A stretch of DNA of 8,245 nucleotides from an uncultured Clostridia bacterium. GTDB taxonomy: Bacteria > Bacillota > Clostridia > Christensenellales > Borkfalkiaceae. Both the position numbers and the translations under genes were made by a program. The notes beneath the pieces were generated by a model. That model had not been told where the DNA came from. It did no database searches and saw only the letters and a program-made list of their open reading frames with translations. Below, piece by piece: positions 1 to 5,286 of the stretch; the first letter of the stretch is position 1, and every line of letters starts with the position of its first letter. The stretch spans positions 1-8,245 of the forward strand of contig CANRFK010000057.1 in the NCBI GenBank assembly GCA_947629875.1, given 5' to 3'.

Positions 1-208
1 CCTCGAAGGCGCGGCGCGCGGGGAGTTCTTCATAAAAAAACAGCGCCGAGAGATACACGCCGCCCTCGTTGGAGAGGAAACTGCGCCCCTTGGTGCCCTT
101 GCCGCCCGTTTGGCGGCGGGCGCAGACGATGACGTTTTCCCGCCCGCCGAGATAGCGCGCGATATATTCGTTGGTGGAGCCTGTCTCATCCAAACATTCA
201 ATCTTCAT
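1..208 (-). CDS. birA: Biotin--[acetyl-CoA-carboxylase] ligase, N-terminal part (cut by window edge)
   Basis: The first 69 residues of a biotin-protein ligase are visible, and the frame runs off the left edge. The family activates biotin with ATP to biotinyl-5'-AMP and attaches it to a lysine of biotin carboxyl carrier proteins in the cytoplasm. Two family signatures can be read: T-G-S-T-N at residues 9-13, and the biotin/AMP-binding loop R-Q-T-G-G-K-G-T-K-G-R at 32-42, followed by S46 and G-G-V-Y-L-S at 49-54. These match the GRGRRGR...LYLS region of E. coli BirA. The protein starts directly at the catalytic domain, with no room for the N-terminal winged helix of E. coli BirA, so it looks like a group I, non-repressor ligase. 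The ATG at 206-208 lies inside the end of recX (11-nt overlap), with a modest AAGGG seven bases upstream, which suggests coupled translation. The family call is firm; completeness cannot be judged. Confidence 0.9.
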   Translation of the reverse strand, partial: MKIECLDETGSTNEYIARYLGGRENVIVCARRQTGGKGTKGRSFLSNEGGVYLSALFFYEELPARRAFE

Positions 209-806
209 CTTTGAGCCCTTCGAGGGCGGCGCGCGCCGTCTCATAGTCGTAGCCCTTGGCAAGGAGATGCCGATACGCCTTGGAGAGGGTAACTTTATCC
301 GCCGTCTTGCCGCGCATGTACTTTTCAAGGGCGCGCTTTGCCCCCTCTTCCTCCCCCTCGAGCGAGGAGAGAGCGGCCTCGACGGCTTCTTCGGAGACGC
401 CCTTGCGCGCAAGTTCCGCGGCGATGAGGCGCTTGCCTTTCTTTTTGCCCGCGCTCTCGGCGTAGGCGCGCGCGTACGCCTCGTCATCGAGAAAGCCGTA
501 GCCCTTCATTTTTTCGATGACGTGGTCGCAGACGTCCTGCAAATACCCCTTGCGGCGGAGGTAGTCGCGCACCTCGCGCTCCGTCTTCATGGAGGCGGAG
601 ATGTGGGTGAGCGCCTTGTCGAGCGCGGTCTGCTTCTCGCTCTCGAGCTGCATGCGGGAGAGCTCCCCCTCCGAGACGGAGACCCCCGCTTTGAGGCGGT
701 TTTGCATGACCGTTTCGAGCTTCATGCCGCAGTAAAACCTGCCGTCCACCTCGATGTTGCAGCGGGTCTTGTCCTTTTTTTGCGGCGTAATGGCGGTGAT
801 CTCCAT
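198..806 (-). CDS. recX: Regulatory protein RecX
   Basis: A complete 202-aa protein of the RecX family. RecX proteins bind RecA filaments and modulate, usually limit, their growth and activity in the cytoplasm. RecX-type three-helix repeats can be read: L-R-R-K-G-Y at about 83-88, then G-Y-G-F-L-D-D-E-A-Y-A at 102-112, G-K-R-L-I-A-A-E-L-A-R-K-G-V at 124-137, and a last repeat around 176-196 containing L-L-A-K-G-Y-D. The N-terminus (M-E-I-T-A-I-T-P-Q-K-K) resembles the beta-strand start of Gram-positive RecX, which supports this ATG. Length is within the usual range. No Shine-Dalgarno precedes the start: the ATG lies one base after the TAG of the hydrolase at 808-2232, so translation probably depends on reinitiation. 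The 3' end overlaps birA by 11 nt. recA is not in the window. Confidence 0.9.
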   Translation of the reverse strand: MEITAITPQKKDKTRCNIEVDGRFYCGMKLETVMQNRLKAGVSVSEGELSRMQLESEKQTALDKALTHISASMKTEREVRDYLRRKGYLQDVCDHVIEKMKGYGFLDDEAYARAYAESAGKKKGKRLIAAELARKGVSEEAVEAALSSLEGEEEGAKRALEKYMRGKTADKVTLSKAYRHLLAKGYDYETARAALEGLKDED

Positions 807-807
807 G

Positions 808-1767
808 CTATTTTACGCCGTCCGCAGGCCAAGTTCTGTTCTGTTTGAACCAGTCGGTTTCCATCAAAATGGTATCGTTGTTGCTGCCGTGGATGGAGAA
901 ATCGACGCCGTCGGAAGTGACGGTAATATCGCCGTTCATGGAGGTGAAATTTTTAGTCGTCCCGTCAACGGAGAGCGTTGTGACATAGATATTCTTCGTG
1001 TACTTTGCGATACGGTTGATCGTATCCTGCGTGGGGAATTGATTTGCGTTGTTATCGGTATATTCCGAAGATCCCGCGCAGCAACAGATGCACACGTTTT
1101 CGGGCGTGATCTCTGCGAGTAAGCAATCGTTGGAGGACGTCTTACTACCGTGGTGACCGCCCTTATACAGTTTGCAGTGCGGAAGATCGTTGCTCGCCGC
1201 AAGGCTCTCCTCGCCTTCCTTTTCCAAATCCCCCGTAAAGAGATAGTGATAGTCTCCCTGCGTAAAGAGCGTGCAGACGGAGTAGTTGTTGTCGTTGTCC
1301 GCGGAAGTCTCGTAATATTTCTGATACAGGATTTCAAAGGAAATGCCCTCGGCAAGTTCGTAGGAGCGCTGTGCGCCGTCTGTCTCATTCCAGCACTGCA
1401 AGGCAGTATAGTGTACGGCGCCGTCCTGACTTACTTCCTTATCCCGCCATGTGATATAGTCCGAAGCAATACCGGAAGTCGTCTTCTTCCGCGCGAAGTC
1501 GATGATCGTGCCGCACTTGAAGTTCGCAAAGATGCCGTCCGTGCCGTTGTTGCCGACGAAGGACGCGATGTGATCCTCATGGGCGTGGGTGACGATGACA
1601 TATTCGATGATCCCGTCCGTGCAGTACTCCTTGATCTTGGGCACGAGGGTCGCGGCGCAAGGACGTTTGGAACCGGCATCTATGAGCACTTCGGTATCGC
1701 CCGTTTTGAGGAGGGTGCAGTCGCCCGCGTTGCCGTTGCCGAGTTCGAGGAAGTGGATCTGAAGTTC
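808..1767 (-). repeat. Tandem gene duplication, downstream copy
   Basis: This stretch codes for the catalytic domain of the lipoprotein (residues 156-474 plus stop) and is a diverged direct repeat of 2261-3223. Homology begins abruptly at the L-x-I-x-F-L-E-L-G-N-G-N-A-G-D-C block and runs to the shared D-G-V-K end. In one hand-aligned 117-base block (1309-1425 against 2765-2881) there are 11 differences, all silent. Confidence 0.85.
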
Positions 1768-2232
1768 GGCAGTCGTGCCGTCGCCGTCTTCGCCACCGCC
1801 GCCTTCGCTGCCCGTGCCGGGGTCGCCCTTCTCCCCCTTGATGTTGCCGCGGAGCGTCCAGCCGCCCGTCTCCTTGGTGTAGACGTCCCACGTGGAATAG
1901 TTGAGATAGAGGTCGCCTACTTTGCCGAGGCCCGAGGCGGGCGCGGTATCACCGTAGAGCCAGCCGTTGCCGTCCTTGCCGTTCGTGCCGGGGTCGCCCT
2001 TATCGCCCTTCTCGCCCTTGATGGAGGCGAGCCACGCATCATAAGTGAGCGGCGTCTGCCCCTCCCCGGCGCAGTTTTCCACATACAGGTCGTAGATCCC
2101 GCGGATCTCGGCATCGCCGCCGCCCGTGTTCGGATCCGACGGCCGAGCCGCCGAACAGGCGCAGACGCCGAGCGCGAGGAGCAGGCAAAGAACGCCCGCG
2201 AGTACCGCCTTAAAAAGTTTTCTTCCTTTCAT
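808..2232 (-). CDS. Lipoprotein with collagen-like stalk and ComEC-type MBL-fold hydrolase domain
   Basis: A 474-aa predicted surface lipoprotein. Residues 1-25 form a signal peptide (basic start, hydrophobic core 9-22) ending in a plausible lipobox V-C-A-C with lipidated C26. Residues 44-72 resemble the segment that precedes bacterial collagen-like tracts (Y-D-A-W-L-A-S-I-K-G). Gly-X-Y triplets occupy 73-90 and again 133-140, followed by a Gly-rich tail to 152. Between them, 91-132 carries a G-D-L-Y-L-N / D-V-Y-T-K / W-T-L-R-G-N-I-K-G module of the kind seen in collagen-like surface proteins and tail fibres. Residues 156-474 are a metallo-beta-lactamase fold like the ComEC/Rec2 C-terminal domain: H216-A-H218-E-D220-H221, F-T-G-D335 and G-H-H-G-S at 359-363. 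The metal ligands are complete, so an active hydrolase (phosphodiesterase or nuclease-like) is inferred; the substrate is unknown. There is no ComEC channel, so a DNA-uptake role is not supported. A good GAGAGG site lies 7 nt upstream. It is a paralog of the upstream gene. Confidence 0.85.
   Translation of the reverse strand: MKGRKLFKAVLAGVLCLLLALGVCACSAARPSDPNTGGGDAEIRGIYDLYVENCAGEGQTPLTYDAWLASIKGEKGDKGDPGTNGKDGNGWLYGDTAPASGLGKVGDLYLNYSTWDVYTKETGGWTLRGNIKGEKGDPGTGSEGGGGEDGDGTTAELQIHFLELGNGNAGDCTLLKTGDTEVLIDAGSKRPCAATLVPKIKEYCTDGIIEYVIVTHAHEDHIASFVGNNGTDGIFANFKCGTIIDFARKKTTSGIASDYITWRDKEVSQDGAVHYTALQCWNETDGAQRSYELAEGISFEILYQKYYETSADNDNNYSVCTLFTQGDYHYLFTGDLEKEGEESLAASNDLPHCKLYKGGHHGSKTSSNDCLLAEITPENVCICCCAGSSEYTDNNANQFPTQDTINRIAKYTKNIYVTTLSVDGTTKNFTSMNGDITVTSDGVDFSIHGSNNDTILMETDWFKQNRTWPADGVK
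1813..1843 (-). repeat. Collagen-like coding repeat, unit 2
   Basis: This unit encodes I-K-G-E-K-G-D-P-G-T. Eighteen bases (1813-1830) are identical to 1984-2001, and the flank ending in CCCTTGATG also recurs. It is part of the Gly-X-Y stalk of the lipoprotein. Confidence 0.7.
1984..2023 (-). repeat. Collagen-like coding repeat, unit 1
   Basis: This unit encodes I-K-G-E-K-G-D-K-G-D-P-G-T and has one more Gly-X-Y triplet than the unit at 1813-1843. The near-identical DNA suggests internal duplication, with room for triplet gain or loss. Confidence 0.7.
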
Positions 2233-2239
2233 CTGTTTA

Positions 2240-2245
2240 CCTCTC
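2240..2245 (-). promoter_or_regulatory. Ribosome binding site for the collagen-stalk lipoprotein
   Basis: GAGAGG on the minus strand, 7 nt before the ATG at 2232. It lies in a purine-rich 28-nt gap between the two paralogs. Confidence 0.75.
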
Positions 2246-2260
2246 TTCTCCCTTTTTCTC

Positions 2261-3223
2261 TTATTTTACGCCGTCAGAAGGCCACGTGCGGTTCTTGGCG
2301 AACCATTCCGTATCTTTCAAAATCGTATCGTTGTTGCTCCCGTGGATAGAGAAATCGACGCCGTCGGAGCGCACCGTGATCTCGCCGTTCATGGAGGTAT
2401 AATTGTCCGTCGTCCCGTCGACGGAGCGTGTGGTGACGTAGATGTTCTTCGTGTATTTTGCGATGCGGTCGATGGTCGCCTGTGTGGGGAACTGGTTGTT
2501 TTTGGTGCTCGTATATTCATCGGAACCCGCACAACAGCAGATGCAAACGTTTTCGGGGGTAATTTTTTCGAGCAAAACCTCGTTGGAGGAAGTTTTACTG
2601 CCGTGGTGTCCGCCCTTGAAGAGCTTGCAGTGCGGGAGGTTGTTGCTTTCTACGAGGCTCTCCTCGCCCTCCTTTTCCAAGTCGCCCGTGAAGAGGTAGT
2701 GATAGTCGCCCTGCGTGAAGAGGGTGCAGACAGAGTAGTTGTTTTCGCCCGAGGGCGCGTTCTGTTCGTAATATTTTTGATACAGAATTTCAAAGGAGAT
2801 GCCCTCGGCAAGCTCGTAGGAGCGCTGTGCGCCGTCCGTCTCGTTCCAGCATTGCAGGGCGGTATAGTGCACGGCGCCGTCCTCTGCTACTTCCCTATCG
2901 CGCCAAGTGACATAGTTCCTGTAAATGACCGATTTGGAAGTCGAGCGTGCGAAGTCGATGATCGTGCCGCACTTGAAGTTTGCAAAGATGCCGTCCGTGC
3001 CGTTCACGCCGACGAACGCCGCGATGTGATCCTCGTGGGCATGCGTGGCGATGACGTATTCGAGCACCCCGTCCGTGCAGTACTCCTTGAGCTTGGGCAC
3101 GAGGGTCGCTGCCGAGCCCCGCTTGGAGCCCGCGTCGATGAGCACTTCGGTATCCCCCTTCTTGATGAGCGTGCAATCCCCCGCGTTGCCGTTGCCGAGC
3201 TCGAGAAAGCGGATCTCCAGTTC
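2261..3223 (-). repeat. Tandem gene duplication, upstream copy
   Basis: This is the partner of the repeat at 808-1767 and codes for residues 42-361 of the membrane-anchored hydrolase. The two copies differ by one codon in length. The sequences upstream of each copy, which encode the anchors, are not similar. Confidence 0.85.
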
Positions 3224-3346
3224 ATCGGTGGCAACCCCGCCCTTGCCGTTCTTCTTGTAGACAAGGAAATACCAGCATGCCGCAACGATGGCGGCGATGA
3301 GTATGATGACGAGGAGCACAATGAACAACTGTTTTGCTTTTTTCAT
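2261..3346 (-). CDS. Membrane-anchored ComEC-type MBL-fold hydrolase, paralog of the downstream lipoprotein
   Basis: A complete 361-aa protein. Residues 7-30 are a long hydrophobic segment after a basic start (M-K-K-A-K-Q) and before K31-K32, best read as an N-in signal anchor holding the catalytic domain outside the cell. A lipobox-like V-A-A-C at 21-24 is also present, but W-Y-F-L-V-Y follows it, so a transmembrane anchor is preferred. Residues 42-361 are a metallo-beta-lactamase fold related to the ComEC C-terminal domain: H102-A-H104-E-D106-H107, F-T-G-D222 and G-H-H-G-S at 246-250. A hand alignment gives about 264 of 319 positions identical (about 83%) with residues 156-474 of the next gene; most differences cluster in three surface-like loops. 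This copy lacks the collagen-like linker. An AGGAG site lies 6 nt before the ATG, 28 nt after the arabinofuranosidase stop. Substrate is unknown; the fold call is strong. Confidence 0.85.
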   Translation of the reverse strand: MKKAKQLFIVLLVIILIAAIVAACWYFLVYKKNGKGGVATDELEIRFLELGNGNAGDCTLIKKGDTEVLIDAGSKRGSAATLVPKLKEYCTDGVLEYVIATHAHEDHIAAFVGVNGTDGIFANFKCGTIIDFARSTSKSVIYRNYVTWRDREVAEDGAVHYTALQCWNETDGAQRSYELAEGISFEILYQKYYEQNAPSGENNYSVCTLFTQGDYHYLFTGDLEKEGEESLVESNNLPHCKLFKGGHHGSKTSSNEVLLEKITPENVCICCCAGSDEYTSTKNNQFPTQATIDRIAKYTKNIYVTTRSVDGTTDNYTSMNGEITVRSDGVDFSIHGSNNDTILKDTEWFAKNRTWPSDGVK

Positions 3347-3352
3347 CCCTTT

Positions 3353-3357
3353 CTCCT
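3353..3357 (-). promoter_or_regulatory. Ribosome binding site for the membrane-anchored hydrolase
   Basis: AGGAG on the minus strand, 6 nt before the ATG at 3346. It lies in the 28-nt gap after the GH51 stop and supports independent initiation. Confidence 0.75.
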
Positions 3358-3374
3358 ATCGCTCTTGCGGTGCG

Positions 3375-4934
3375 TCAATATGTGAATTTCAAGAAACTCC
3401 AGCTCATGGCGGGAAGGCGGAGCGAAACGCGCGAACCGTCCTTCACCCGCGGGAGCTCGCGCCGATGCGGCACCACCCGCTCGGGAGAAGTAAAGGTGTT
3501 GACTGCGTCGAGGTCGGTCTCCTTCATCTCGACGTACTCCGCCGCTTTGAGTGTGCCGAAGGAGCGCAGTTCGAGCTCCACCTCGCTGTCGCTCTGCCCA
3601 TAGTTGCAGAGAGATACGCACACCGTGCGCCTTTCGCGGTCGTGGTTGACCGCCTCGTTGAGATAGCGGGCGGAGCCGTACATCGTTTCGAAGCGGCCGC
3701 TGTCCGAGAAGGTGCGCACCGTCTCCCCCCGCGCCGCGTTGGAGATGAGTTGGAAGGGATAGAAGATGGTCTGGCGGATGGCCTCGCCGCCCTTCTTCGT
3801 CATGATGGGTGCGATGACGTTGACGAGCTGGGCAAGGCACCCGATGCCCACCGCATCGCAGTTGTTGAGGAGGGTGTTCATGAGCCCCGCGAACACCAAC
3901 ATATCGCGGAAGGTGTAGACGTCCTCCAAAAGATGGGGCGCCTTTTTCCACAGCGGCTCCCTGCGGGGCGCCGTGACCGACCAGATGTTCCACTCATCGA
4001 AGGAAATTTTCACCCGCTTTTGCGAGCGAACTTTTGCGCGGACGTATTCGATGGTCGCCTTCAACGTGCCGATGTACTCGTGCATGTCGTCGGCGGAGCC
4101 GAGGAAGTCCTCCAAGGGATCCTCCCTGTCCTCATCGTACATATAGTAGCGGTGCATGGAGAGATAATCCACCTGCTTGTAAGTCTCTTCCAAGACCACC
4201 CGATCCCACTCGGGGAAGGTCTTCATCTCGTGCGTCGAAGAGCCAGAGACGATGAGCTTTAAGGGCGTTTTTGCCCAATTTCTGCCGCTCTCCTCTTTGA
4301 GTTCGCCGTTCGCCCACCGCATGACCTTGGCGGCCTCGAGCGCCTTTCTGCCGTACTCCTCGGCGGTGAGATGCCCAATCTGCCAAGGCCCGTCCATCTC
4401 GTTGCCGATGCACCAATAGCGCACGTTGTAGGGCTCCTCCGCCCCGTTGGCGCGGCGGAGATCGGAGATAGTCGTCCCGCCCGCGTGGTTGCAGTATTCG
4501 ACGAGCTCGGCGGCATCCTTGATGGAGCCCGTGCCCATGTTGACGCCCATCATGGGCTCGATGCCCGCAAGGCGGCACCACTTCATGAACTCGTCGGTGC
4601 CGAACTCGTTGGTCTCCGTCGTGAACCACGCGAGGTCGAGGCGGGTCGGGCGGGTTTCGCGGGGGCCGACGCCGTCGCGCCAGTTGTAGCCCGAGAGGAA
4701 GTTGCCGCCGGGGTAGCGCACGATGGGCACGTTGAGCTCCTTGACGAGCGACATGACGTCGCCGCGGAAGCCGTTTGTATCCGCCGTGGGGTGCCCCGGT
4801 TCATAGATGCCCTCGTAGACCGCCCTGCCGAGGTGTTCGACAAAGGAGCCGTACAGGTTGGGATCCACCTTGCCGATGACAAGGTTGGCATCCGCAAAGA
4901 TCTTGGTTTTCTTCGTCTGTTTTTCCCCTCTCAT
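3375..4934 (-). CDS. abfA: Alpha-L-arabinofuranosidase, GH51 (AbfA type)
   Basis: A complete 519-aa intracellular-type GH51 enzyme that removes terminal alpha-L-arabinofuranosyl residues from arabinan, arabinoxylan or arabinogalactan oligosaccharides by a retaining mechanism. Family landmarks are in order: L-Y-G-S-F-V-E-H-L-G-R at 28-37, R-Y-P-G-G-N-F at 73-79, Y-N-W-R-D-G-V-G-P at 83-91, the acid/base in G-N-E179-M-D-G-P-W-Q, and the nucleophile in F-D-E314-W-N-I-W. The C-terminal beta domain ends with the usual L-P-A-M-S-W-S-F-L. There is no signal peptide, which fits a cytoplasmic enzyme acting on imported oligosaccharides. The frame stays open upstream to 5030, but that part is Arg/Ser-rich and overlaps the 116-aa gene. 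The ATG at 4932-4934 is chosen because it aligns with the AbfA N-terminus, has a G-rich site 6 nt upstream, and sits one base after the preceding stop. Length is normal for the family. Confidence 0.95.
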   Translation of the reverse strand: MRGEKQTKKTKIFADANLVIGKVDPNLYGSFVEHLGRAVYEGIYEPGHPTADTNGFRGDVMSLVKELNVPIVRYPGGNFLSGYNWRDGVGPRETRPTRLDLAWFTTETNEFGTDEFMKWCRLAGIEPMMGVNMGTGSIKDAAELVEYCNHAGGTTISDLRRANGAEEPYNVRYWCIGNEMDGPWQIGHLTAEEYGRKALEAAKVMRWANGELKEESGRNWAKTPLKLIVSGSSTHEMKTFPEWDRVVLEETYKQVDYLSMHRYYMYDEDREDPLEDFLGSADDMHEYIGTLKATIEYVRAKVRSQKRVKISFDEWNIWSVTAPRREPLWKKAPHLLEDVYTFRDMLVFAGLMNTLLNNCDAVGIGCLAQLVNVIAPIMTKKGGEAIRQTIFYPFQLISNAARGETVRTFSDSGRFETMYGSARYLNEAVNHDRERRTVCVSLCNYGQSDSEVELELRSFGTLKAAEYVEMKETDLDAVNTFTSPERVVPHRRELPRVKDGSRVSLRLPAMSWSFLKFTY

Positions 4935-4935
4935 A

Positions 4936-5286
4936 TCATTCCCCCATGAGCCCGAGCGCCGTTGCGATGTTGACGACGGCGCCGTTGATGTTGTGGAGAA
5001 GGCGGTTGAGCGCCGTCTGTGCGCCCGCATCGATTTCGCCGTACTCCGTTGTGCGGAGCACCTGCACGATCATATCGAAATTGCCGTAGATGACGGCGCA
5101 CTCGGGCTCCAATGCCTGCAATACTTTATCGCTGCTGCCGTGTTGAAGGCGGTGCATCTCCTTGATGGCGGCGTTCATCTCGGAAAAGAGCGCAACGTTG
5201 CCCCTTTGAAAGAGTTCCGCCATGGTGCCGCCCAGCCGCGTGAGCTGTTCCACAAATTCCGTAAGCTGTTTGCTCGCTTCTTCCAT
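4936..5286 (-). CDS. Small helical protein of unknown function
   Basis: A 116-aa protein I do not recognise. It has no signal peptide, no membrane segment and no cysteine run; it is acidic to neutral and looks almost wholly alpha-helical. Residues 1-48 have heptad-like spacing of Leu, Val, Phe and Met (E-F-V-E-Q-L-T-R-L, A-A-I-K-E-M-H-R-L). A second helical half (about 62-114) includes F-D-M-I-V-Q-V-L-R and N-R-L-L-H-N-I-N-G-A-V-V-N-I. A small helical bundle or protein-interaction role is a guess. It is probably real because it fits exactly between two enzyme genes: its ATG shares one base with the TAA of the uridylyltransferase gene (TAATG), and its TGA lies one base before the arabinofuranosidase ATG. 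A CGGAG lies 10 nt upstream. The arabinofuranosidase frame is also open here, but its translation in this region is low-complexity Arg/Ser, unlike a protein. Confidence 0.7.
   Translation of the reverse strand: MEEASKQLTEFVEQLTRLGGTMAELFQRGNVALFSEMNAAIKEMHRLQHGSSDKVLQALEPECAVIYGNFDMIVQVLRTTEYGEIDAGAQTALNRLLHNINGAVVNIATALGLMGE
4941..4945 (-). promoter_or_regulatory. Ribosome binding site deciding the GH51 start
   Basis: A GGGGG run on the minus strand sits 6 nt before the ATG at 4934, within the last codons of the 116-aa gene. It is not a perfect consensus. Together with the TGA-T-ATG junction it favours this start over the longer open frame reaching 5030. Confidence 0.55.

Noticed and set aside
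100..122. Inverted repeat GCCGCC / GGCGGC as a terminator stem
   Set aside because: It lies inside the conserved biotin-binding loop codons (R-R-Q-T-G-G) and has no T-run; it is a codon coincidence.
1150..2349. Plus-strand open frame (399 aa) opposite the collagen-stalk lipoprotein
   Set aside because: It is a shadow of the real gene, with no recognisable domain and no ribosome site on that strand.
3347..3378. TTGACG (3373-3378) as a -35 box before the membrane-anchored hydrolase
   Set aside because: At 17 nt the matching -10 would be GAGAAA, a poor match lying on the ribosome site. It overlaps the GH51 stop and looks like chance.
2126..3385. Long plus-strand open frame (419 aa) opposite the membrane-anchored hydrolase
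   Set aside because: It is the antisense of a gene with clear motifs. Its translation is a Val/Ala/Arg-rich shadow, and it mirrors a similar shadow over the paralog only because the genes are duplicated.
3407..3418. Lipobox-like V-A-A-C of the membrane-anchored hydrolase as proof of a lipoprotein (feature itself at 3275-3286)
   Set aside because: Hydrophobic residues W-Y-F-L-V-Y continue after the Cys and are followed by K-K, which fits a transmembrane anchor better. It is kept only as an alternative in the gene entry.
3288..4262. Plus-strand open frame (324 aa) opposite the GH51 gene
   Set aside because: It is an antisense shadow; the GH51 frame on the other strand has all family landmarks.
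4935..5030. Upstream extension of the GH51 frame by 32 residues
   Set aside because: The extension is Arg/Ser/Thr-rich, has no counterpart in AbfA proteins, and overlaps the better-supported 116-aa gene.
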